Below, piece by piece: positions 8,737 to 16,750 of a stretch of 64,000 nt of DNA. A program made the position numbers and the translations under genes. The notes under the pieces are model-generated. The model was not told the origin of the DNA and did not search any database. It saw only the letters and a list, made by a program, of their open reading frames with translations. Numbering within the stretch: the first letter of the stretch is position 1; every line of letters begins with the position of its first letter. The stretch spans positions 62,001-126,000 of the forward strand of contig JAFABB010000039.1 in the NCBI GenBank assembly GCA_023426245.1, in the 5' to 3' direction. Origin of the DNA: Bacillota bacterium. GTDB lineage: Bacteria; Bacillota; UBA4882; UBA8346.

Positions 8737-9939
8737 ATGAGATCACAAGTCAAATGGGTAAAAAATGAAAGTATGAAAAGTGAAATCGCGGGAATTGGCT
8801 TAAAGTATTTCAATGTTGCGGAAATGAAAAAAGCAAGGTGCTTTCACCAAACCATTCCCCAGCACCGGGAAACGCCTTTTTATCATTTGGAAAATCTGGC
8901 CAAGCGACTTGGACTGCAGCGGGTTTTTTTGAAGGATGAATCTTTACGATTTGGCTTAAATTCTTTTAAAGTGTTGGGGGCGTCTTATGCCATTGCCAAA
9001 AAAATAGCACAGCAAATCAAAATGGATATTGGCCCGATCGATTTTTCCCAATTGAAATCAAAGGAGTTCAGGGAGAAGTTTCCGGATTTGATATTTGCGG
9101 CGGCCACTGACGGCAATCATGGCAAGGGGGTGGCTTGGCTGGCCAAGGAGTTGCAATATCCCGCGGTCATTCATATGCCCAAAGGCACCTCTCGTGAAAG
9201 ATATAATAAAATCGTTGAATTGGGAGGGAAAGGGGTTATTACCGATGACAACTATGACGATACGGTGAAGCATCTTGCTAAGCTGGCTTATGACAATCAT
9301 TGGTTGATGATTCAGGATACCCAATGCCTGGGTTGCATGGAGGTACCGATATGGATTATGCAGGGATACGGCACAATGGCCTTGGAAGTGATGGAGCAAT
9401 TAGGCGGGGAAGTCCCCACCCATATTTTTTTACAGGCGGGGGTGGGGGCTTTTGCATCAGTAATGGCGATTGTTTTTAAAATATTATTTTCTAAAAATCC
9501 ACCGGTCGTTATGATCGTGGAACCCAATAAAGCGGATTGCTTTTACCGTTCAGTGGTGCAAGGGCGAAAAACATTTATCACCGGAAATATGGATTCAATT
9601 ATGGCCGGGTTGTGTTGCGGAGAGCCCAATCCCGTGGCCTGGGATATTTTAAGGGAATATGCGGATTATTTTTTTTCCGTCCCGGATTGGATTGCTGCTA
9701 ACGGTATGAGGGTCCTGGGTAATCCTTTACAAGGAGATCTTTCCATAATATCCGGGGAGTCGGGCGCAGTGGCCATAGGATTGTTAGATTATCTGGCCCG
9801 CGATCCCAAATTAATGGCCATTTTGGGGTTGAATGCAAAATCCAAGATTTTAGCTTTTAGTACCGAAGGGGACACGGATCAAGAAATATACCGTTCGATT
9901 ACTTGGTATGGCACGTATCCGGATGAAAGAGAGGTTTAA
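8737..9939 (+). CDS. dpaL: diaminopropionate ammonia-lyase
   Basis: A PLP enzyme of 400 residues (YgeX/DpaL). It splits 2,3-diaminopropionate into pyruvate and two ammonia and accepts both stereoisomers in characterised members. The Schiff-base lysine is K78 in LNSFKVLGASYA. The catalytic aspartate region is ATDGNHGKG (D125), with the phosphate-binding glycines further on. Length and motifs match E. coli YgeX throughout. ATG at 8737 follows GAGGCTGGAAG. It is the first gene of the operon, and ygeY begins just past its stop. This pairing is the conserved core of the ygeX-ygeY loci linked to purine/ureide breakdown. Confidence 0.93.
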   Translation: MRSQVKWVKNESMKSEIAGIGLKYFNVAEMKKARCFHQTIPQHRETPFYHLENLAKRLGLQRVFLKDESLRFGLNSFKVLGASYAIAKKIAQQIKMDIGPIDFSQLKSKEFREKFPDLIFAAATDGNHGKGVAWLAKELQYPAVIHMPKGTSRERYNKIVELGGKGVITDDNYDDTVKHLAKLAYDNHWLMIQDTQCLGCMEVPIWIMQGYGTMALEVMEQLGGEVPTHIFLQAGVGAFASVMAIVFKILFSKNPPVVMIVEPNKADCFYRSVVQGRKTFITGNMDSIMAGLCCGEPNPVAWDILREYADYFFSVPDWIAANGMRVLGNPLQGDLSIISGESGAVAIGLLDYLARDPKLMAILGLNAKSKILAFSTEGDTDQEIYRSITWYGTYPDEREV

Positions 9940-9942
9940 GTG

Positions 9943-11130
9943 ATGGGAATTCCATGGGAAAATAAGGTCGTTCCGTTATGCCGGCGATTGATCAGTAAAA
10001 AAAGCTACTCCGGACAAGAAAAGGAAATGGTTGATTTTTTGGAGCGGACATTCGCGGAGTTGCTATTTGATGAGGTCAGGGTGGATTCTTACGGCAGCAT
10101 CACGGCGACGATGAAAGGGAAAAGAAGCGGCCTGAAGATCTTATTGGACGCGCATATTGACACGGTCCCGGCCGATAATGAAGGCCAGTGGTCGGTTAAT
10201 CCTTTTGAGGGAGTGTTGAAGGAGGGCAAAATTTACGGCAGGGGCGCATCGGATATGAAAGGGGCACTGAGCGCGATGATTATCGCTGTTTCCGAATTTG
10301 CCCGGGCGACCCGGAAGGATTTTGCCGGAGAGATTACCATTGCCGGAGTGGTTCATGAAGAATGTTTTGAAGGTATCGGGGCTGCGAATATTGGTAAGTT
10401 CATAGGGCCGGATGTGGTGATTATTGGCGAGGCCACCGAATTAAATTTAAATATCGGCCAACGGGGAAGAGCGGAAGTGGTGGTTGAAACTTTCGGCCAA
10501 AGCGCCCACTCTTCAAACCCGGAAAATGGCAGAAATGCTGTTTATGCAATGTGTGAACTGATTGCGGAAATTCAAAAATTACCTGTCGGTGTTCATCCGG
10601 TTTTGGGAAAGGGAATTTTGGAGTTAACCGATATTAAATCTTCTCCTTATCCCGGGGCATCGGTAGTTCCCGATTATTGCAGGGCTACTTTTGACAGACG
10701 GACCATTGCCGGGGAAAAGATAGCCGATGTGTTGGCGCCTATTGAAAAGTTGATCGCCGGCAAAAAACCAAGAATCGATGCAAAGGCGCAAATCGCCTAT
10801 GGTAGGGAAACTTGTTACACCTCGGCAATCATAGAGGGAGAACGGTTTTTTCCGGCATGGATTATGGATGAGCAGGATTTTTTGGTGAAAACAGCTCATA
10901 CGGCCTTAAAAAGAGCTCTGGATGATGAGGTTTTTATAAAGTCGTATTCATTTTGTACCAACGGCAGTTTTTATGCGGGTATTCAGGGTATACCGACCCT
11001 TGGATTTGGGCCGAGCCGCGAAAATATAGCGCATATTGTTGATGAATATGTGGAAATCGCGCAACTGGTAGGCGCCTGTAAAGGGTATTACGCCATATTG
11101 AAAGACTTAACAGGGGGGAAAAGGGGCTAG
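9943..11130 (+). CDS. ygeY: YgeY-type M20 family hydrolase
   Basis: A zinc-dependent M20 amidohydrolase of about 395 residues, of the YgeY group often annotated as selenium-metabolism-linked. The metal ligands are visible: H in LDAHIDTVP, the bridging D in GRGASDMKGAL and the catalytic glutamates in VVHEECFEG. The dimerisation domain contains GQSAHSSNPENGRNAV. The family removes N-acyl or N-carbamoyl groups or cleaves dipeptides. Here a carbamoylated or acylated diaminopropionate is the likely substrate, given its coupling to DpaL. GTG (9940) and ATG (9943) are adjacent start options after GAGAGG; I use ATG. Confidence 0.9.
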   Translation: MGIPWENKVVPLCRRLISKKSYSGQEKEMVDFLERTFAELLFDEVRVDSYGSITATMKGKRSGLKILLDAHIDTVPADNEGQWSVNPFEGVLKEGKIYGRGASDMKGALSAMIIAVSEFARATRKDFAGEITIAGVVHEECFEGIGAANIGKFIGPDVVIIGEATELNLNIGQRGRAEVVVETFGQSAHSSNPENGRNAVYAMCELIAEIQKLPVGVHPVLGKGILELTDIKSSPYPGASVVPDYCRATFDRRTIAGEKIADVLAPIEKLIAGKKPRIDAKAQIAYGRETCYTSAIIEGERFFPAWIMDEQDFLVKTAHTALKRALDDEVFIKSYSFCTNGSFYAGIQGIPTLGFGPSRENIAHIVDEYVEIAQLVGACKGYYAILKDLTGGKRG

Positions 11131-11210
11131 CGCCAAAAGAAGAATATTGAGATTAAATCCTTTTGCGGTAGCCGCTTTATCAATAAAAAACGAATAAGGA
11201 GTTGGTTGTT

Positions 11211-11816
11211 TTGAAGTTTAAAGGCGTTTGGCGGATCGAAGAGGGCGAAATGAGGAAACCTAATCTTTCCCATTTCGTCATGATGGCCCTCTTTACCGGG
11301 GTTGGAGTTGTAGTGGGAACTTTTGGAAGCATTGCGGTGCCTTTGGGATTTGTGTCGGCCTTCTGGCCCGGACAAGCAATTCAGGCAGTAAGCAGCATTT
11401 GGTATGGCGGTTGGGGAGGTGTCGCTTCCATTGTATTTCCGATTATTTCAAATGCCATTTCAGGATCGGCGGCGTTGCCGGTATCTCTGGCGTATATTCC
11501 CGGTAATTTGGCCCAAGGTATCGTGGGTGGATTGGCATTTAGAATGTTAGGGGCTGACCCTCGGTTACAAAGCAAGAAAGATTGGGTGATTTTTACCGTA
11601 TTTGGCATTCTTGTTTCCAACATTATCGGGGCTGCTTGGGGCAGTAGCACCTTGAGAATCTTTGGCCTCATTACGCCCCAAGCGCACTTAACGGTATTCT
11701 TCGGTTGGTTTTTGGGAAATTCGGTTGCATCATGGATCTTGGGAGTCATTATGCTCAAATTTATCTCTCCGATTGTCATGAAAACCAAAACTTTTTGCAA
11801 GGGTTTGTGGGCTTAA
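11211..11816 (+). CDS. ECF transporter S component (substrate-specific)
   Basis: A strongly hydrophobic protein of about 202 residues with roughly six membrane segments. It is rich in small residues, as is typical of S components of energy-coupling-factor importers. The ecfT, ecfA1 and ecfA2 genes follow, which supports the role. It does not show signatures that I associate with the biotin, thiamin, riboflavin or cobalt S subunits. The substrate is therefore inferred from context (a hydantoin, ureide or modified D-amino acid). The start is uncertain: TTG at 11211 follows AAGGAG by 9 bases, and ATG at 11250 has GAGGGC upstream. A 239-base spacer with three hairpins separates it from ecfT. Confidence 0.75.
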   Translation: MKFKGVWRIEEGEMRKPNLSHFVMMALFTGVGVVVGTFGSIAVPLGFVSAFWPGQAIQAVSSIWYGGWGGVASIVFPIISNAISGSAALPVSLAYIPGNLAQGIVGGLAFRMLGADPRLQSKKDWVIFTVFGILVSNIIGAAWGSSTLRIFGLITPQAHLTVFFGWFLGNSVASWILGVIMLKFISPIVMKTKTFCKGLWA

Positions 11817-11825
11817 CATGGATAG

Positions 11826-11993
11826 GAATTCGGCAAGCGATGGCTGACGGATCCAAAATCAGCTTGCCGGATTCTAGTAGAGCGTATCGTAAATAAACGG
11901 CAATCAGAAATGCGGAAGATACGCTCTACTGAAGTAAAACGTTCACAATCATTGAGTGCGCGTGCGTGCGAGTTATTTAGAGAACGTTTTACT
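11826..11993. repeat. three tandem long-loop hairpins
   Basis: There are three successive inverted repeats. The first, 11826-11838 / 11862-11874, is 13 bp with one mismatch. The second, 11876-11888 / 11918-11930, is a perfect 13 bp. The third, 11933-11944 / 11982-11993, is a perfect 12 bp. The loops are 23, 29 and 37 bases. They almost abut and have different arm sequences, in the gap between the S-component gene and ecfT. None has a T tract, so they are not simple terminators. An RNA-stability or differential-expression role is plausible. Confidence 0.7.
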
Positions 11994-12055
11994 CGTCTTC
12001 ACTGCTCTGTTTTGTAAAATGAAACGTCCTGGCTAGCGAATCTATGAGGTGCAAT

Positions 12056-12943
12056 ATGTCAAGAAATGCAAATATGCAAAAAACAATTCTCGGATTTGTT
12101 CCGACACAGTCGCCCATTTATAAGCTCCATCCTGTCGTGAGGTTGATTATTTTTCTAGCGACGGGATTTATCCCTTTGTTTATTGAGAGGCCGGAAATTA
12201 ATTTGATATTTTTCGTGATCATCCTGGGGTTGTTTGTTTTAGCCAAAGTCCAGCTGAAACAATTAAAAATCTATATGCCTATGGTGATTACGGTGGGGGT
12301 ATTTATCACCTTAACCTATATTCTATTTCCCAATGAACTGGGCCAAAAGATCGTTTTGCTCAAGTTGGGATGGATTAAAATTTATTACGCCTCGATGATG
12401 TGGGCTTTATGCATTTACGCAAGAATTTTGACTTTGATATTTTCCTCCATTTTCTATTTTTCGACCAATCGGGAAAAGGACATTCTGGTGGCGTTCCGGA
12501 GTTTGAACATTCCCTTCGCGGTTACCTATTTTATTGGATTGTCCTTGCGATCGGCGGGGATTTTTATGGAAGACTACCGCATCATCCGGGAGGCTGAACA
12601 AGCCCGGGGATTGGATATGACGGAATTGTCTTTAACGGCCAAAGTAAAGCATTTCTGTATGTATATGGTTCCCTTGTTTACTTTGGCAATCCGCAGATCG
12701 GAAGATATCAGCGTGGCACTGTATTCGAAAGGTACGGTATTGCAAGGAAAATATAAAGGGAAGAAAAGACCGGATTATTTAGCCCATTACATGCGGGTTG
12801 GGGCAATGGATTATTTGGTTGCCGCATTGATGATTTTGATATTCACGGGTGTGGTCTATTTCCGTTTTAGCGGGAACGTGCTTAGTTTAAGCTGTTCGCC
12901 GCTGGATGGCTATTTTTTAAAGCTGCTAAGGAAGGGTATTTAA
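12056..12943 (+). CDS. ecfT: ECF transporter transmembrane component EcfT
   Basis: A membrane protein of about 295 residues, the shared transmembrane subunit of an energy-coupling-factor importer. Hydrophobic segments occur near residues 30-45, 50-65, 75-95 and 105-130. The two cytoplasmic coupling helices that grip the ATPases are recognisable: the AEQARGLDM segment (about residue 185) and the ARG-like RRSEDISVALYSKG segment (about 220). ATG at 12056 has GAGGTG four bases upstream; ATG at 12044 overlaps that site and is less likely. The ecfA1 gene begins 1 base after the stop. With the S component and two ATPases it makes a complete transporter dedicated to this locus. Confidence 0.88.
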   Translation: MSRNANMQKTILGFVPTQSPIYKLHPVVRLIIFLATGFIPLFIERPEINLIFFVIILGLFVLAKVQLKQLKIYMPMVITVGVFITLTYILFPNELGQKIVLLKLGWIKIYYASMMWALCIYARILTLIFSSIFYFSTNREKDILVAFRSLNIPFAVTYFIGLSLRSAGIFMEDYRIIREAEQARGLDMTELSLTAKVKHFCMYMVPLFTLAIRRSEDISVALYSKGTVLQGKYKGKKRPDYLAHYMRVGAMDYLVAALMILIFTGVVYFRFSGNVLSLSCSPLDGYFLKLLRKGI

Positions 12944-12944
12944 A

Positions 12945-13814
12945 ATGAATGCTTTGGAGATTGAGAATTTATATTGGAAATACAGCGATACCGAAGACTA
13001 CGCCCTGAAGAATATCAATCTGGCGGTGCCGGAAAACATTTTTTTGGGTATTGTCGGTCCCAACGAGTCCGGTAAAACCACACTGGTTTCTTGTATCAAA
13101 GGGATCATTCCCAATAGTTACACCGGAATCTACAAAGGCAATGTCAGATTTTTCGGCAAAGATATCAAAGACAACGATTCGAGGGTGATCGCCGAAAATA
13201 TCGGGATGGTATTTAGTGATCCGGATGCCCAATTTACCTCGATGAGCGTGGAAGAAGAAATCGCTTTCGGGTTGGAAAATATCGGTATCGACGAAGAGGA
13301 AATCAGCAAAAGGATTGCCTGGGTCGGTGAATTAACGGCAATCGGCGATTTGCTGGAAAAGCCGCCTTATGACTTATCGGGCGGCCAGAAACAACGGGTG
13401 GCGATTGCCAGTGTAATCGCAATGAAACCGAAAATCATTATATTGGATGAACCCACATCGATGTTGGACCCCAAATCAAAAGACGATGTTTTTGAACTTT
13501 TGGCGATTATGAAAAAAGAATTAAAAATTACCGTGATTGTGGTGGAACATAATATCGAAAAAATCGCCGAACTTTCCGACAAAGTTTTGTTGCTCAACCA
13601 GGGGGAAATTATTCAATATGAGGATACCCGGAAATTTTTTCAGGATACCACGCTGATCCAAAAGAATGGCTTAAAGGTGCCCGAGTCAATTGAGTTTTTG
13701 TACCATCTTTATCGCCAGAAGGGGATAGATAAAGAAGCGCCCGTTAAATTTGATGATATTGTCGCCGAAATAAAGCGGATACTCGGGGAGCAAGGGGTAA
13801 AAGCGAATGGATAA
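12945..13814 (+). CDS. ecfA1: ECF transporter ATPase A1
   Basis: An ABC ATPase of 289 residues. The Walker A is GPNESGKTT, with Glu where Gly is usual but GKTT intact. The Q-loop is SDPDAQFTS and the signature LSGGQKQR is canonical. Walker B is IIILDEPTSMLDP, and the switch histidine is in VVEHN. The C-terminal extension is typical of Ecf ATPases. It powers uptake together with ecfA2 through EcfT. ecfT ends 1 base upstream, and the 3' end overlaps ecfA2 by 8 bases, so the three are translationally coupled. Confidence 0.9.
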   Translation: MNALEIENLYWKYSDTEDYALKNINLAVPENIFLGIVGPNESGKTTLVSCIKGIIPNSYTGIYKGNVRFFGKDIKDNDSRVIAENIGMVFSDPDAQFTSMSVEEEIAFGLENIGIDEEEISKRIAWVGELTAIGDLLEKPPYDLSGGQKQRVAIASVIAMKPKIIILDEPTSMLDPKSKDDVFELLAIMKKELKITVIVVEHNIEKIAELSDKVLLLNQGEIIQYEDTRKFFQDTTLIQKNGLKVPESIEFLYHLYRQKGIDKEAPVKFDDIVAEIKRILGEQGVKANG

Positions 13815-14634
13815 TATGATTGACATTAAAAATTTGGTCTTTTGTTATAACGATGGGACAAAAGCGCTTGACGATATTAATCTGACGATTCAAAAAGGAG
13901 AATTCGTCGCCCTGATCGGTCAAAATGGCTGCGGTAAAACGACGATTTCCAAATGTCTCAATGGAATATTGAAGCCCAACCGGGGGAGTATCTGGGTGGA
14001 CGGTATGGATACTTCCCAAAAAGGTATTCAAAAAGAGCTGGTCAAAAGGATAGGCTATGTGTTTCAAAATCCCGACCATCAGATATTTAATAATAATGTT
14101 TATGATGAGATTGCCTATGCGCCGAGAAATATCGGCTTATCCGAAGCTGAAGTCGAAGAAAGAGTGAACGAGGCGGCCCGGATTGCCGGTATTAAAGAAG
14201 AATTATTCCCAAATCATCCGTTTTTTTTAACCAAAGGTTTAAGACAGCGGGTGGCCATTGCCTCGATTTTGTCGCTGAAACCGCAAGTTATTATTGTGGA
14301 TGAACCTACCACCGGACAAGATTATAAACAATCCATCGAAGTGATGGAATTTTTAAAAATGCTGAATGAAGCCCACGGACATACCATCATTATCGTTACT
14401 CATGAAATGCATATCGTTGCCCGCTATGCCGAGCACATTGTGGTGATGACTCAGGGAAAAGTCTGGATGAACGGCACGGTGCGGGAAATCTTCGCTGATC
14501 CGGAAAAGTTGAAACAGGCTTATGTTAAGCCGCCCCTGGTCACTCAATTGGCGCAAATATTGAAACCTTACGGGATCGAGCCGGATGTCATCGGCATTGA
14601 GGAATTGAAGGAACAATGGGGGCGAAGGGCTTGA
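13807..14634 (+). CDS. ecfA2: ECF transporter ATPase A2
   Basis: An ABC ATPase of 275 residues, partner of EcfA1. Walker A is GQNGCGKTT, the Q-loop is FQNPDHQIF, Walker B is VIIVDEPTTGQD, and the switch histidine is in VTHEMH. The signature motif is LTKGLRQR rather than LSGGQ, so one of the two composite ATP sites may be less active. Similar signatures with Lys occur in some Ecf-like ATPases. The start overlaps ecfA1, and the stop TGA overlaps the TTG start of the racemase gene. Confidence 0.9.
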   Translation: MDNMIDIKNLVFCYNDGTKALDDINLTIQKGEFVALIGQNGCGKTTISKCLNGILKPNRGSIWVDGMDTSQKGIQKELVKRIGYVFQNPDHQIFNNNVYDEIAYAPRNIGLSEAEVEERVNEAARIAGIKEELFPNHPFFLTKGLRQRVAIASILSLKPQVIIVDEPTTGQDYKQSIEVMEFLKMLNEAHGHTIIIVTHEMHIVARYAEHIVVMTQGKVWMNGTVREIFADPEKLKQAYVKPPLVTQLAQILKPYGIEPDVIGIEELKEQWGRRA

Positions 14635-15317
14635 AAAAAATTCTAGTCATCAATCCCAATTCATCGGAAGCCATGACCGAGAGCATTCGCAAAACCTCCC
14701 TTTCCCACCGACCCCAGGATATGGAGATCGAAGTGATCAAAACTCCGGAGGCGCCCAATGTATTGGAAAGTTGCGCCGATTATACCCGGGCCGGTCGAGA
14801 AGTATTAGAGATTTTACGGCATAAATCTCTTGAGAATTATGACGGCATCTTATTAGCCTGCTTTGGCGATCCCGCATTGGCCGCTTTGAAAGAAGAATCG
14901 CCCATACCGGTCGTGGGTATCGCCGAGGCCTCCATGGCCATGGCTTTATTATTGGGATACCGGTTCAGCGTTTTGGCGGCGGTGGATAAGGCGAAGGCCA
15001 TGATGGATCAATTGGTGTCCCTGTATGGATTGAAAGAGAGATTGGCCACAGTGGAGTCTTTGAACTTGACAATTGAGGATTTTATGAAAGACGAGGCTTT
15101 GTTGGAAGAAAGGGTCTTGGAGAGCGGAAAACGGGCTATTGCCCGGGGGTGTGAAGTTTTGATTTATGGATGCGCCGGCATGACCATGATATCGGCGGAG
15201 AATGCATCCCAAAAATTGGGGATCACCGTATTGGATCCGATTGTGTGCGGATTGGCGGCGTTGGAAGGAATTGTGCATCAAGGATTGAGGGTTTCTAAAA
15301 TTGGTTTATACCGATAA
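14631..15317 (+). CDS. Asp/Glu/hydantoin racemase family protein
   Basis: A 228-residue protein of the aspartate/glutamate/hydantoin racemase superfamily (HyuE-like). It starts KKILVINPNSSEAMT, the usual first strand of the family. It carries the two catalytic cysteines: ILLACFGDP (about C78) and LIYGCAGMT (about C180). Hydantoin racemases interconvert D and L 5-substituted hydantoins so that a stereospecific hydantoinase can use both. The TTG start at 14631 overlaps the ecfA2 stop and is preceded by GGGGCGAAGGG; the longer frame from 14616 lacks such support. Its position directly before the hydantoinase gene fits this role well. Confidence 0.85.
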   Translation: MKKILVINPNSSEAMTESIRKTSLSHRPQDMEIEVIKTPEAPNVLESCADYTRAGREVLEILRHKSLENYDGILLACFGDPALAALKEESPIPVVGIAEASMAMALLLGYRFSVLAAVDKAKAMMDQLVSLYGLKERLATVESLNLTIEDFMKDEALLEERVLESGKRAIARGCEVLIYGCAGMTMISAENASQKLGITVLDPIVCGLAALEGIVHQGLRVSKIGLYR

Positions 15318-15325
15318 GGCGGGGA

Positions 15326-16732
15326 ATGAATATGGTTGATTTGTTGTTAAGAAACGGCAATATTGTGACTCCCGGCGATACCTATACGGCCGATATCGCC
15401 ATCACCGACGGAGTGATTATGGCGATTGGGAAATTGGACAGTTCTCTGGAAGCCCGACGAGAAATCGATTTGGAGGGCAAATATGTCATGCCCGGGGTCG
15501 TTGAACCTCATATGCACGTGGAAGCGCCTTTTATGGGGTGTATCGGCCAGCTGGACTTTTATACTGCAAGTAAGGTGGCGGCTTTTGGCGGAGTCACTTT
15601 TTTTATGGATTTTTCCAATACGTCCGTGGGCGATTCGGTCTTGGAAAAGGTGAAGATGCGGCGGGAGGAAATGGGTAAAAGCGCTATCGATTACGGGATT
15701 CACGCCAAATTTGTGGAGGCGGCGCCGCGGGTTGTTAAAGAAATAGAAGCCATCGTCGATTATGGGTGCCCCAGTTTTAAAATGTTTATGACCTACAAAA
15801 AAGAAGGGGTCATGATTGATGATGAAGGCATGATCCGCATCTTTGAGGCAGCCAAAAGCTATGGAGCATTGCCGGGGGTCCATGCGGAAAGCAACGCCAT
15901 CGCCGAATTGAATGTGGAGCGGATGAGGGAAAAGGGCGATTTATCCTGGAGCAACTTTCCCCGCTCGAAGCCGAGTTTATGCGAAAAAGAAGCGGTGGAC
16001 CGGGCAATCAATTTGGCCCGCTATGCCGGAAGCAGTTTGTATATTTTTCATTTATCCTCCCAAGATGCCCTGGAAAGTGTCAGAGAGGCCAAGAAAAAAG
16101 GGCAAGCGGTCACCGCGGAGACTTGTCCCCATTATTTACTGTTGGACCAGAGTTGTTATGAAGGGGAAGAGGGCTATTTGGCCATTATGAGTCCGCCTCT
16201 GCGAAGTCGGGAGGATAACCAAGCCTTGTGGCGGGGCCTGGCCGAGGGGACGGTTTCGGTGATCGGTTCCGACAATTGTACGTATTCGCTGGAAGAAAAA
16301 AAGCGTTTTTTAGAGACCGACCCACAAGGAAAGGTCATTCCCGATTTCACCAAAGTCGTTAATGGGGTGAATGGTTTGGAAGAAAGGTTGCCTCTCCTGT
16401 TGGAGTATGGGGTTTATCAAAAAAGGCTTACTTTAAATCAGGTTTGCGCCATTGTTTCCTATAACCCGGCCAAAACCTTTGGATTGTATCCCCAAAAGGG
16501 CGCCATCCAAGTGGAAAGCGATGGGGATCTGGTAGTGGTGGATTTGGCGGTTACCAGTGAGATGAAAGCGGATAGGTTGCATTATGAAAACTCCTATACG
16601 TTATATGGAGGGCGTATCATTCACGGATTACCGGTGATGACCATATCCAGGGGCCGGGTTTTGGTGGAGAATGGGGTTTTTTACGGCAAACCGGGTTCGG
16701 GAAGATTTGTACCCAGAAAAATCGGGCGTTAG
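15326..16732 (+). CDS. hydantoinase/dihydropyrimidinase-family amidohydrolase
   Basis: A 468-residue cyclic amidohydrolase of the dihydropyrimidinase/allantoinase/hydantoinase group. All metal ligands are visible: H62 and H64 in EPHMHVE, the carbamylated lysine K152 in SFKMFMTYK, H186 in GVHAES, H242 in IFHLSS and D316 in GSDNCTY. Such enzymes open hydantoin, dihydrouracil or allantoin rings to N-carbamoyl products. It is related to E. coli HyuA, a neighbour of ygeX-ygeY there. It starts 8 bases after the racemase stop. The exact ring substrate cannot be read from the sequence. Confidence 0.87.
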   Translation: MNMVDLLLRNGNIVTPGDTYTADIAITDGVIMAIGKLDSSLEARREIDLEGKYVMPGVVEPHMHVEAPFMGCIGQLDFYTASKVAAFGGVTFFMDFSNTSVGDSVLEKVKMRREEMGKSAIDYGIHAKFVEAAPRVVKEIEAIVDYGCPSFKMFMTYKKEGVMIDDEGMIRIFEAAKSYGALPGVHAESNAIAELNVERMREKGDLSWSNFPRSKPSLCEKEAVDRAINLARYAGSSLYIFHLSSQDALESVREAKKKGQAVTAETCPHYLLLDQSCYEGEEGYLAIMSPPLRSREDNQALWRGLAEGTVSVIGSDNCTYSLEEKKRFLETDPQGKVIPDFTKVVNGVNGLEERLPLLLEYGVYQKRLTLNQVCAIVSYNPAKTFGLYPQKGAIQVESDGDLVVVDLAVTSEMKADRLHYENSYTLYGGRIIHGLPVMTISRGRVLVENGVFYGKPGSGRFVPRKIGR

Positions 16733-16750
16733 AGAAAGAAGAAGATCAAG

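Noticed and set aside
11705..11896. 63-codon frame after the ECF S gene
   Set aside because: Overlaps the S gene and the hairpin cluster; no ribosome binding site.
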